Shown here piece after piece: positions 10,532-18,841 of a stretch of DNA of 64,000 nucleotides. A program made the position numbers and the translations under genes. How positions within the stretch are numbered: position 1 is the stretch's first letter; the number at the start of each line of letters is the position of its first letter. This DNA is from Shewanella marisflavi (GTDB lineage: Bacteria; Pseudomonadota; Gammaproteobacteria; Enterobacterales; Shewanellaceae): NCBI RefSeq assembly GCF_023283925.1, contig NZ_JAKIKX010000001.1, positions 1 to 64,000 on the forward strand, given 5' to 3'. The notes beneath the pieces are model-generated. The model searched no databases. It saw only the letters and a program-made list of their open reading frames with translations, and was not told the origin of the DNA.

Positions 10532-11383
10532 ATGGCACTGTTTTCTTTGTTGATGGCGATCATGATCGAGCGTCTCAAGCTACTCCCCCAAGCGTGGCAG
10601 CTGGAAACCTTATTGGCATTATATGCTAAGAGTTTCTTTGGCCGTAAGCAGTTGGCGAATGATCTTATGATGGCTATCGCCCTGATTTTACCCGCCATAG
10701 CGGTGCAGGTACTGGCTTGGTTTGTTGCTGGGATGTTCTGGGGGCTGCTGAGTCTTGCACTCTGGGTAAGCGTTTCTATTTTATGTTTCAGCCACCTTAA
10801 GCAGCGGCAGATCTTTAAGCAATATATTCAGGCGGCTTGCCGGGGTGATGCTCAGGCCTGTTACCATTTTGCTGATGAACTCGATCCTTATGTGTCCCTC
10901 AATGCCGTATCTGAGAAAGATTTAGGCGAAAAGGTGGGGCAAACCGTAGCCTGGCTCAACTACCGCTTCTATGGCGCCGTGGCCCTCTACCTTATCTTCT
11001 TCGGGCCTGCTGGGGCAGTGCTTTATTGCACAGTGCGTTATTTCTCCGATGATGCAAAAAGCCGCGGGGCAGAGTTGCCTTTAGTGGATACGGCCTTGAT
11101 GTTGTTAGATTGGTTGCCGAGTCGCTTAATCGCGCTGGGCTATGTACTCAGCGGCCATTTTTCGTTGGCATTTGCTCGCTGGCGTCAACAGGCGCTGTGT
11201 TGGCGCTGTCCGGCGAGGGAGGTGATCTCTGAAGTTGCTCTGGCCGCGGAGACCATTGAATTTAATTCACCTACGCCAATTTGCGTCCAATCCACCATCT
11301 CTTTGCTACAGTTGAGTAAGCGTAACTTTATCTTACTCGTGATAGGTCTCTCTTTACTGACTATCTTTGGGGTCGTGGTATAA
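10532..11383 (+). CDS. ampE: Inner-membrane protein AmpE
   Basis: AmpE is a polytopic membrane protein found after ampD, with a proposed sensory or transport role that is not settled. This 283-residue copy has hydrophobic segments near 48-85, 145-170, 190-215 and at the C-terminus (about 264-283), a conserved central HFADELDP-type segment and the YRFYGAVALYLIF stretch. A ribosome site (ttaggagaggg) lies 8-15 nt before ATG. Its stop codon sits inside a 29-bp tandem duplication. Confidence 0.92.
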   Translation: MALFSLLMAIMIERLKLLPQAWQLETLLALYAKSFFGRKQLANDLMMAIALILPAIAVQVLAWFVAGMFWGLLSLALWVSVSILCFSHLKQRQIFKQYIQAACRGDAQACYHFADELDPYVSLNAVSEKDLGEKVGQTVAWLNYRFYGAVALYLIFFGPAGAVLYCTVRYFSDDAKSRGAELPLVDTALMLLDWLPSRLIALGYVLSGHFSLAFARWRQQALCWRCPAREVISEVALAAETIEFNSPTPICVQSTISLLQLSKRNFILLVIGLSLLTIFGVVV

Positions 11384-11430
11384 GTCAGTCGTGCTTTGGG
11401 GTCGTGGTATAAGTCAGTCGTGGTATAAGC
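11365..11430 (+). repeat. 29-bp tandem duplication over the ampE stop codon
   Basis: Two identical 29-bp copies (11365-11393 and 11394-11422), followed by a partial third start (gtggtataagc). The first copy holds the ampE TAA at 11381-11383. The identity of the copies suggests a recent slippage duplication that left the coding sequence intact. Confidence 0.85.
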
Positions 11431-11541
11431 AAAAGGATGATGCTCCAACTAGGGCTGCAAACAGCTTGTAGACTGATTGAGATCTTGCCTCACTAAACGT
11501 GGGGCAAAGGTCAGACCCCTTATACGTAAAAATAAGCTATT

Positions 11542-11556
11542 CTCACAAATTGTGAG
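11542..11556. promoter_or_regulatory. 15-bp palindrome upstream of pdhR
   Basis: ctcacaa-a-ttgtgag is a perfect odd palindrome 107 nt before the pdhR start. Its arms resemble CRP half-sites in reversed orientation, so a normal CRP site is not supported. It may bind an unidentified dimeric regulator or form an RNA hairpin. Confidence 0.4.
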
Positions 11557-11622
11557 TTTACATGAAGCGGATCACGAACTAGACATCTGAAATGTGATTT
11601 GATAAAGTGCGCTCAGTCAATT

Positions 11623-11641
11623 AAATTGGTAAGACCAATTT
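11623..11641. promoter_or_regulatory. PdhR operator
   Basis: The perfect palindrome AAATTGGT-AAG-ACCAATTT matches the established E. coli PdhR site (ATTGGTatgACCAAT). It ends 21 nt before the pdhR start codon, where it would overlap the promoter or early transcribed region. PdhR therefore very likely represses its own gene and the downstream pdh genes, with release by pyruvate. Confidence 0.9.
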
Positions 11642-11662
11642 ACAATAGGAGCTGAGGGCCAT

Positions 11663-12415
11663 ATGGCTTATAGCAAAATTAACCAGCCAAAAATTTCTGA
11701 TGTGATCATGAATCAGTTGGAGCAGATGATCCTCGAAGGAAGTCTGCAACCAGGTCAGAAGTTACCACCAGAGCGTGAATTGGCACTGCAATTTGAAGTC
11801 TCTCGACCATCTCTTCGTGAAGCAATTCAAAAGTTAGAAGCAAAGGGCCTGCTGCTGCGTCGTCAGGGCGGTGGCACCTATGTCAAAGAGCAACTTTGGC
11901 AGAGCCTTGCTGATCCTATTGTGGAGCTGATGCACAGCGATTCTGAGAGTCAATACGATTTACTCGAGTTTCGTCACGCCACTGAAGGCATGATGGCCTA
12001 TTTTGCGGCGCTTCGGGGAACCGACGCGGACATGCAAAACATCAAACAAAAAATCCAAGCAGTTGAAGCCGCCTCTGACATAGAGACCAAGGCCGAGGCG
12101 ATTGTGTGCTTTTATCGCGCCATTGCCGAAGCGTCTCATAACGTGGCCATGCTGCATTTGGTATTAAGTTTAACTCCCGTGCTGCATAAAAATGTGGCGC
12201 AAAACTTAGAGTTGCTAAGGCGTAGAACCGATGCCTCTAAGATGGCGAACGAACATAGGCAAGATCTGCTTGCCGCCATCGTGCGCCGTGACCCAGAAGC
12301 AGCAAGAGAAGCCTCAAACGAGCACTTAAGCTACATTGAGGAAGTGATGTTGTCTGTTAGGGAAGAAGATAGCCGGTTGCAGCGTAGTCTGCGCCGTTTG
12401 AAGAGTGGCGCATAG
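11663..12415 (+). CDS. pdhR: Pyruvate-responsive GntR-family repressor PdhR
   Basis: The 250-residue protein has an N-terminal winged helix of GntR type (about 8-75, with LPPERELALQFEVSRPSLREA) and a C-terminal FCD ligand domain (about 90-230) of the FadR/PdhR group. Location directly before aceE-aceF-lpdA, plus the palindromic PdhR operator in its own promoter region, makes the assignment firm. In E. coli the effector is pyruvate. Its stop codon lies inside a terminator hairpin, so expression of aceE may be partly uncoupled from pdhR. Confidence 0.95.
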   Translation: MAYSKINQPKISDVIMNQLEQMILEGSLQPGQKLPPERELALQFEVSRPSLREAIQKLEAKGLLLRRQGGGTYVKEQLWQSLADPIVELMHSDSESQYDLLEFRHATEGMMAYFAALRGTDADMQNIKQKIQAVEAASDIETKAEAIVCFYRAIAEASHNVAMLHLVLSLTPVLHKNVAQNLELLRRRTDASKMANEHRQDLLAAIVRRDPEAAREASNEHLSYIEEVMLSVREEDSRLQRSLRRLKSGA

Positions 12416-12441
12416 ACCAATGGTCTAGTCGCCACTTTTTA
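12404..12441 (+). terminator. Intrinsic terminator/attenuator between pdhR and aceE
   Basis: AGTGGCG (12404-12410) pairs with CGCCACT (12430-12436); inside, TAGACCA pairs with TGGTCTA across one base. A run of T follows. The hairpin overlaps the last codons and stop of pdhR, so translating ribosomes would hinder its folding. Confidence 0.8.
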
Positions 12442-12485
12442 CTATTCAACTCATACAATTAATGTATATAGGGAAGGACTGCGAA

Positions 12486-15152
12486 ATGTCTGAACATATG
12501 CTACAAGATTTAGATCCGTTAGAGACTCAAGAGTGGGTCGATTCATTACAAGCCGTGTTAGAGCAAGAAGGCCCAGAGCGTGCTCACTATCTCTTAGAGA
12601 AACTTATCGACAAGGCTCGTCGTAACGGTACTCATCTGCCTTATAAAGCAACGACTGCGTATTTGAACACTATTCCAGCGGGCCAAGAGCCACATATGCC
12701 TGGTAACCAAGAGATGGAGCGTCGTATTCGCGCTATCATTCGTTGGAATGCCCTAGCTATGGTGCTTCGTGGATCGAAGAAAGATCTTGAGCTGGGTGGT
12801 CACATTTCGAGTTTTGCCTCTAGTGCGACAATTTATGACGTTTGTTTCAATCACTTCTTCCGTGCACCAAACGAGAAAGATGGCGGTGACTTAGTCTACT
12901 TCCAGGGTCATATCGCCCCAGGTATCTATGCGCGTTCTTTCCTTGAGGGCCGTTTAACCGAAGATCAAATGGCTAATTTCCGCCAGGAAGTAGACGGTAA
13001 GGGTCTCTCTTCATACCCACATCCTAAGTTGATGCCTGATTACTGGCAGTTCCCAACGGTATCTATGGGTCTGGGTCCGATTCAAGCTATCTATCAGGCA
13101 CGTTTCCTTAAGTACCTGACTGACCGTGGTCTGAAAGATTGTTCTGAGCAAACCGTTTACTGTTTCCTTGGCGATGGTGAGTGTGATGAGCCTGAGGCAT
13201 TAGGTGCTATCGGCCTGGCGGCACGTGAAGAGCTGGATAACCTAGTGTTTGTGATTAACTGTAACCTACAGCGTCTCGACGGCCCTGTACGTGGTAACGG
13301 CAAGATCATTCAAGAGCTTGAAGGTGAATTCCGCGGCGCAGGCTGGGAAGTGGTTAAGGTTATCTGGGGTCGTTACTGGGATCCACTATTGGCTCGTGAC
13401 ACCAGCGGTAAGCTACTGCAGCTGATGGAAGAAACCGTTGATGGTGAATACCAAAACTGTAAGGCCAAAGGTGGTGCTTATACCCGTGAACACTTCTTCG
13501 GTAAGTACCCAGAGACGGCTGAAATGGTTGCCAACATGTCAGATGATGATATCTGGCGTCTAAACCGTGGTGGTCATGATCCGGTTAAGATCTATGCCGC
13601 GCTACAACACGCGAAAAACACTAAGGGTCGTCCAACCGTTATCTTAGCGAAAACCGTTAAAGGTTATGGTTTGGGTGATGCCGGTGAAGGTAAGAACATT
13701 GCGCATAACGTCAAGAAGATGGATATCAGCGCCGTACGTTACTTCCGCGATCGCTTTAACATCCCAATTCCGGATGACAAGCTAGAAGAGATCCCATTCT
13801 ATCACCCAGGTCCAGACTCGGAAGAAGTGAAGTATCTTCTTGAGCGTCGCGCTGAGCTGCATGGTTCTATGCCTGCTCGCCGCGAGAAGTTCTCTGAAGA
13901 TCTGGAAGTGCCATCACTGAAGATTTTCGACTCTATCCTGAAAGGATCTAATGGTCGTGAGATCTCTAGCACCATGGCGTTTGTGCGTATCCTGACTGCA
14001 CTACTGAAAGATAAGAAGATAGGTAAGAACATTGTCCCTATCATTCCTGATGAAGCGCGTACCTTCGGTATGGAAGGTCTGTTCCGTCAGGTGGGTATCT
14101 ATGCCCATGAAGGGCAAAAGTACGTGCCACAAGATTCGGATCAGGTGGCTTACTACCGTGAAGACAAGTCGGGTCAGGTACTGCAAGAAGGTATTAACGA
14201 GCTTGGCGCAATGTCTTCATGGGTGTCTGCAGCGACCAGTTACTCGGTTAACGATACACCAATGATCCCATTCTACATCTACTACTCTATGTTTGGTTTC
14301 CAACGTATTGGCGACATGGCATGGGCGGCAGGTGACATGCGAGCCCGTGGCTTCATGGTCGGTGGTACGTCAGGTCGTACAACCCTGAACGGTGAAGGTC
14401 TGCAGCATCAGGATGGTCACAGCCATGTATTGGCGAATACAATTCCAAACTGTATCTCTTATGACCCAACTTATGGTTATGAGATTGCAGTTATCGTTCA
14501 AGATGGTATCCGTCGCATGTACGGCGAAAACCAAGAAGATATCTTCTACTACCTGACCACAATGAACGAAAACTATGTTCAACCTGAGATGCCAGAAGGC
14601 GCTGAGGAAGGCATTGTTAAAGGTATCTACAAGCTTGAGTCTGTATCAGGTAGCGGCAAAGGTAAGGTACAGCTGATGGGCTGTGGCACCATCCTTGAGC
14701 AAGTTCGCAAGGCGGCCCAGGCATTGGCGAAAGACTTCGGTATCTCATCTGATGTATTTAGCGTGACCAGCTTCAATGAGCTGACTCGTGATGGTCAGGC
14801 GGCAGAGCGTTACAACATGCTGCACCCAACTGAGACGCCTAAGCAGGCTTATATCAGCCAAGTGCTTTCTAGCGATTCACCAGCCGTTGTTGCCACCGAC
14901 TATATGAAGATATATGGCGAGCAGCTACGTGCTTATGTTCCTACCGACTACAAGGTGTTGGGTACTGATGGTTTCGGCCGCAGTGACAGTCGCGAAAATC
15001 TGCGTCACCACTTCGAAGTGGATGCTAAGTTCATCGTGATCGCCGCGCTTAAGTCGCTGGTTGACCGCAATGAACTGCCTGTCGAAGTGCTTGCCAAGGC
15101 GATTGCCGAATACGGCATCGATGCAGACAAGATTAACCCACAGTTCGCGTAA
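12486..15152 (+). CDS. aceE: Pyruvate dehydrogenase E1 component (homodimeric)
   Basis: AceE decarboxylates pyruvate on thiamine diphosphate and passes the acetyl group to lipoyl E2. The 888-residue length is that of the homodimeric gammaproteobacterial E1. The N-terminal LETQEWVDSL block, the thiamine-diphosphate motif (GDGECDEPE ... NCNLQRLDGPVRGNG) near residues 225-260 and the C-terminal transketolase-like part are all evident. I start at MSEHML, preceded by gggaagga; an upstream in-frame ATG at 12462 would add eight unconserved residues. The gene is 70 nt after pdhR and 11 nt before aceF. Confidence 0.97.
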   Translation: MSEHMLQDLDPLETQEWVDSLQAVLEQEGPERAHYLLEKLIDKARRNGTHLPYKATTAYLNTIPAGQEPHMPGNQEMERRIRAIIRWNALAMVLRGSKKDLELGGHISSFASSATIYDVCFNHFFRAPNEKDGGDLVYFQGHIAPGIYARSFLEGRLTEDQMANFRQEVDGKGLSSYPHPKLMPDYWQFPTVSMGLGPIQAIYQARFLKYLTDRGLKDCSEQTVYCFLGDGECDEPEALGAIGLAAREELDNLVFVINCNLQRLDGPVRGNGKIIQELEGEFRGAGWEVVKVIWGRYWDPLLARDTSGKLLQLMEETVDGEYQNCKAKGGAYTREHFFGKYPETAEMVANMSDDDIWRLNRGGHDPVKIYAALQHAKNTKGRPTVILAKTVKGYGLGDAGEGKNIAHNVKKMDISAVRYFRDRFNIPIPDDKLEEIPFYHPGPDSEEVKYLLERRAELHGSMPARREKFSEDLEVPSLKIFDSILKGSNGREISSTMAFVRILTALLKDKKIGKNIVPIIPDEARTFGMEGLFRQVGIYAHEGQKYVPQDSDQVAYYREDKSGQVLQEGINELGAMSSWVSAATSYSVNDTPMIPFYIYYSMFGFQRIGDMAWAAGDMRARGFMVGGTSGRTTLNGEGLQHQDGHSHVLANTIPNCISYDPTYGYEIAVIVQDGIRRMYGENQEDIFYYLTTMNENYVQPEMPEGAEEGIVKGIYKLESVSGSGKGKVQLMGCGTILEQVRKAAQALAKDFGISSDVFSVTSFNELTRDGQAAERYNMLHPTETPKQAYISQVLSSDSPAVVATDYMKIYGEQLRAYVPTDYKVLGTDGFGRSDSRENLRHHFEVDAKFIVIAALKSLVDRNELPVEVLAKAIAEYGIDADKINPQFA

Positions 15153-15163
15153 GGGGATAAAAA

Positions 15164-17119
15164 ATGGCTGAATTAAAAGAAGTTTTAGTCCCCGATATCG
15201 GTGGGGATGAAGTACAGGTTATTGAGATCTGTGCTGCGGTAGGCGATAACCTCGCTGCCGAAGAATCTATCATTACCGTTGAAAGCGACAAGGCGACCAT
15301 GGATATTCCTGCGCCTTTCGCCGGTAAACTTGCCGAGCTCAAGGTCGCCGTGGGCGATACGGTTTCTGAAGGAACGCTGATCGCCATGATGGAAGCGGGT
15401 GAAGCGCAAGCCGCCGAACCTGCTTCTGAAGCGCCAGCAGAAGCCGCCCCTGTTGCTGCTCCAGCTGCGCCTGTTGAATCAGCTCCTGCTGCGGCTCCAG
15501 CCTCAGCGCAAGTGATTGAAGTCACTGTGCCGGATATCGGTGATGCGTCAGATGTTGACGTGATTGAAGTGCTGGTGGCCGTGGGTGACAGCATTGATGT
15601 CGACACAGGGCTTATCACGCTTGAAACCGACAAGGCGACCATGGAAGTCCCTGCGCCAGCTGCGGGTGTGGTCAAAGAGATGAAAGTGGCCGTGGGCGAC
15701 AAGGTCTCTCAAGGTTCTCTGGTCTTGATGCTTGAAGTCAGCGGCGGTGAAGCTGCTGCGCCAGCGGCAAGTGCGCCTGCTCAAGAGGCAGCTAGTGCGC
15801 CAGCGGCAACTTCCAGCGTTGAAGTGAAAGAGATTAGCGTACCCGATATCGGCGACGCGTCTGATGTCGATGTTATCGAGGTTTTGGTAGCAGCGGGTGA
15901 TGTGATCGAGGCTGACCAAGGCCTGATCACCCTGGAAACCGACAAGGCCACCATGGAAGTACCAGCACCGTTCGCCGGTAAACTGGTTTCTGTGACGGTT
16001 AAGGTAGGCGATAAGGTTTCTCAAGGTAGCGTTATTGCGACTATTGAGACGCAGTCAAGCGCCCCTGCGGCGGCTCCAGCGCCAGCGGCTGCACCAGCAG
16101 CTTCAGCCCCGCAAGCCAGTGCGCCAGCACCTGCGGCGAACAAGCCGCCTGTGCCGCATCACCCGAGTGCCGGCAGCAAGCCTGCAACGGGTGCCGTGCA
16201 CGCCTCGCCAGCGGTTCGCCGTCTGGCACGTGAATTTGGTGCAGACCTGACTCAGGTTACTGGTACCGGTCCTAAGGGACGTATTCTGAAAGAAGACGTT
16301 CAGGCCTTTATCAAGTATGAGCTGTCTCGTCCGAAAGCCTCTGCGGCTACTAGCGTGGGCGCCGGTGAAGGCGGCCTGCAGGTGATTGCAGCGCCTAAGG
16401 TTGATTTCGCTAAGTTCGGTGAAGTGGAAGAAGTACCGCTGAGCCGTATTCAGAAGATCTCTGGACCTAACCTGCATCGCAACTGGGTGACTATCCCTCA
16501 TGTGACCCAGTTTGACGAAGCAGACATCACTGAGATGGAAGCCTTCCGTAAGCAGCAAAACGAGATCGCTGCTAAGCAAAAGACTGGCGTTAAGATCACC
16601 CCGCTGGTGTTTATGATGAAGGCGGTTGCTAAGACACTGCAGCAGTTCCCAGTGTTTAACGCCAGCCTGAGTGCCGATGGTGAGTCGCTGATCAAGAAGA
16701 AGTACTACCACATCGGTGTGGCGGTTGATACGCCAAACGGTTTGGTGGTGCCTGTGGTTCGTGACGTCGATAAGAAGGGTATTATCGAGCTGTCAGCCGA
16801 GCTGATGGAAATTTCGGTTAAGGCCCGTGATGGCAAGCTGAAAGCAGCCGATATGCAAGGCAGTTGCTTCACCATTTCTAGCCTAGGCGGTATTGGTGGA
16901 ACGGCATTTACGCCTATCGTGAACTATCCAGATGTGGCGATTCTTGGCGTATCTAAGTCTGAGATTAAACCTAAGTGGAATGGTAAAGAGTTTGAGCCTA
17001 AGTTAATGTTGCCGCTCTCTTTGTCTTACGACCACCGTGTGATCGATGGCGCCATGGCAGCACGCTTTAGCGTCACGCTGTCAAGTATGCTGTCCGACAT
17101 ACGCACACTTATTTTGTAA
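15164..17119 (+). CDS. aceF: Pyruvate dehydrogenase E2 (dihydrolipoyl acetyltransferase), three lipoyl domains
   Basis: AceF forms the core of the pyruvate dehydrogenase complex and transfers acetyl to CoA. There are three lipoyl domains with modification lysines at K43, K157 and K261 in DKAT motifs, joined by Ala/Pro-rich linkers. A peripheral-subunit-binding domain follows at about 345-383 ([12 protein letters not shown]), then the catalytic acyltransferase domain with DHRVIDG near the end (His624, Asp628). The 651-residue, three-lipoyl design equals E. coli AceF. The start lies 11 nt after aceE. The first lipoyl domain differs from the near-identical second and third. Confidence 0.97.
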   Translation: MAELKEVLVPDIGGDEVQVIEICAAVGDNLAAEESIITVESDKATMDIPAPFAGKLAELKVAVGDTVSEGTLIAMMEAGEAQAAEPASEAPAEAAPVAAPAAPVESAPAAAPASAQVIEVTVPDIGDASDVDVIEVLVAVGDSIDVDTGLITLETDKATMEVPAPAAGVVKEMKVAVGDKVSQGSLVLMLEVSGGEAAAPAASAPAQEAASAPAATSSVEVKEISVPDIGDASDVDVIEVLVAAGDVIEADQGLITLETDKATMEVPAPFAGKLVSVTVKVGDKVSQGSVIATIETQSSAPAAAPAPAAAPAASAPQASAPAPAANKPPVPHHPSAGSKPATGAVHASPAVRRLAREFGADLTQVTGTGPKGRILKEDVQAFIKYELSRPKASAATSVGAGEGGLQVIAAPKVDFAKFGEVEEVPLSRIQKISGPNLHRNWVTIPHVTQFDEADITEMEAFRKQQNEIAAKQKTGVKITPLVFMMKAVAKTLQQFPVFNASLSADGESLIKKKYYHIGVAVDTPNGLVVPVVRDVDKKGIIELSAELMEISVKARDGKLKAADMQGSCFTISSLGGIGGTAFTPIVNYPDVAILGVSKSEIKPKWNGKEFEPKLMLPLSLSYDHRVIDGAMAARFSVTLSSMLSDIRTLIL

Positions 17120-17124
17120 TGATG

Positions 17125-17153
17125 AAGGCTACTCAACATGAGTAGCCTTTTGT
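17125..17153 (+). terminator. Terminator after aceF
   Basis: aaggctactc (17125-17134) pairs with gagtagcctt (17140-17149) around a 5-nt loop, followed by T-rich sequence. It partly separates aceEF from lpdA. Confidence 0.85.
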
Positions 17154-17272
17154 TTAACTCCTTGAAAGGTTAAAATGCGGCCACCTTACAAGAACTAACG
17201 TTCAAAAAGCTGGCGTCATAATGGGTTGGGCCGGAATTCCTCCCAACACAATGAGAAAGAATAGAGGAAAAC

Positions 17273-18700
17273 ATGAGTAACGAAATCAAAACTCAGGTAG
17301 TGGTTTTAGGTGCAGGCCCTGCAGGTTATTCAGCAGCATTCCGTGCTGCCGACTTAGGTCTGGAGACTGTTATCGTTGAACGTTTCAGCACCCTAGGTGG
17401 TGTGTGTCTGAACGTGGGTTGTATCCCATCTAAGGCATTGCTGCACGTATCTAAAGTGATCGAAGAAGCTAAAGCCATTTCAAACCACGGCGTGGTATTT
17501 GGCGAGCCACAGATTGACCTGGATAAACTACGTGAGTTTAAGCAGAGTGTTATCAGCCAGCTGACTGGCGGTCTGGGCGGTATGTCTAAGATGCGTAAAG
17601 TCAACGTAGTGAATGGCTTCGGTAAGTTCACTGGACCTAACACTATCGAAGTTGCCGGTGAAGATGGCGTGAAAGTGGTTCACTTCGAGCAAGCGATTAT
17701 CGCTGCGGGCTCTCGTCCAATTCAACTGCCTTTCATTCCTCATGAAGATCCACGCATTTGGGATTCAACCGATGCGCTAGAGCTGAAAGAAGTGCCAGGC
17801 AAACTGCTGGTTATGGGCGGCGGTATTATTGGTCTAGAGATGGGTACTGTTTATTCGTCACTGGGTAGTGAGATCGACGTGGTTGAAATGTTCGACCAGG
17901 TGATCCCTGCCGCTGACAAAGATATCGTTCGCGTCTACACCAAGAAGATCAAGAAGAAGTTTAACCTGATCCTAGAGACCAAAGTGACTGCCGTTGAAGC
18001 GAAAGAAGATGGTATCTATGTGTCTATGGAAGGTAAGAAGGCACCGAGTGAGCCAGTACGCTACGATGCGGTATTGGTTGCTATCGGCCGTACACCAAAT
18101 GGCAAGCTGATTGATGCTGACAAGGCTGGCGTGAACATCGATGAGCGTGGTTTCATCAATGTTGATAAGCAGATGCGCACCAACGTACCACACATCTATG
18201 CTATCGGTGATATCGTGGGTCAGCCAATGCTGGCACACAAAGGTGTGCATGAAGGCCACGTTGCCGCTGAGGTGATCGCTGGCATGAAGCACTACTTCGA
18301 TCCTAAGGTGATCCCATCAATCGCTTATACAGATCCAGAAGTGGCGTGGGTTGGTCTGACTGAGAAAGAAGCTAAAGAGCAAGGTATTGCTTATGAAACA
18401 GCGACTTTCCCATGGGCGGCTAGTGGTCGTGCGATTGCTTCAGACTGTTCAGACGGTATGACTAAGCTGATTTTCGATAAGGAAACTCATCGTGTGATCG
18501 GTGGTGCTATCGTGGGTGTTAACGGTGGTGAACTCCTAGGTGAAATCGGTCTGGCTATCGAGATGGGTTGCGATGCAGAAGATTTGGCTTTGACCATCCA
18601 TGCTCACCCAACTCTGCATGAGTCAGTTGGTCTTGCCGCTGAAATCTATGAAGGTTCAATTACCGATTTGCCAAACCCTAAGGCAAAGAAGAAAAAATAA
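17273..18700 (+). CDS. lpdA: Dihydrolipoyl dehydrogenase (E3)
   Basis: E3 reoxidises dihydrolipoyl groups of the pyruvate and 2-oxoglutarate dehydrogenase and glycine cleavage complexes, passing electrons via FAD to NAD. The 475-residue protein has the N-terminal FAD fold (VLGAGPAGYSAA), the redox disulphide C45/C50 in GGVCLNVGCIPSK, an NAD fold (GGGIIGLEMG) and the C-terminal His-Glu pair in HAHPTLHES. It lies 153 nt after aceF, behind a terminator, so it probably has its own promoter as in E. coli, which fits its use by several complexes. The tail is lysine-rich. Confidence 0.97.
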   Translation: MSNEIKTQVVVLGAGPAGYSAAFRAADLGLETVIVERFSTLGGVCLNVGCIPSKALLHVSKVIEEAKAISNHGVVFGEPQIDLDKLREFKQSVISQLTGGLGGMSKMRKVNVVNGFGKFTGPNTIEVAGEDGVKVVHFEQAIIAAGSRPIQLPFIPHEDPRIWDSTDALELKEVPGKLLVMGGGIIGLEMGTVYSSLGSEIDVVEMFDQVIPAADKDIVRVYTKKIKKKFNLILETKVTAVEAKEDGIYVSMEGKKAPSEPVRYDAVLVAIGRTPNGKLIDADKAGVNIDERGFINVDKQMRTNVPHIYAIGDIVGQPMLAHKGVHEGHVAAEVIAGMKHYFDPKVIPSIAYTDPEVAWVGLTEKEAKEQGIAYETATFPWAASGRAIASDCSDGMTKLIFDKETHRVIGGAIVGVNGGELLGEIGLAIEMGCDAEDLALTIHAHPTLHESVGLAAEIYEGSITDLPNPKAKKKK

Positions 18701-18713
18701 TTACTTGTTAAAT

Positions 18714-18744
18714 AAAAAAAGCGCTCATTGAGCGCTTTTTTTTT
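18714..18744 (+). terminator. Terminator after lpdA
   Basis: A gcgctc/gagcgc stem with a 3-nt loop, flanked by A7 on the left and T9 on the right, 14 nt after the lpdA stop. Classic intrinsic terminator. Confidence 0.92.
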
Positions 18745-18841
18745 GGTAGGCTAACTTATATATTATATTTTTGTAACAGTTGTAAGTTTATTGCGCCATG
18801 CCCCAACCCCGTTGTACCGTCTGTTTTAAATGGGATCTTCT

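Noticed and set aside
11550..11575. CRP site upstream of pdhR (tgtgagtttacatgaagcgg)
   Set aside because: Only one TGTGA half-site; the opposite half does not match.
12413..12427. TAGACCA-a-TGGTCTA as a second PdhR operator
   Set aside because: Half-sites are in the reverse order (ACCA..TGGT instead of TGGT..ACCA) and it is the inner part of a terminator stem.
15133..15702. 189-codon minus-strand open frame opposite aceF
   Set aside because: Low-complexity Ser/Ala/Thr product, the mirror of the Ala/Pro-rich lipoyl linkers and repeats; no ribosome site.
15164..16060. Near-identical repeats in aceF as an assembly artefact
   Set aside because: Three lipoyl domains are normal for gammaproteobacterial AceF and the copies differ in sequence.
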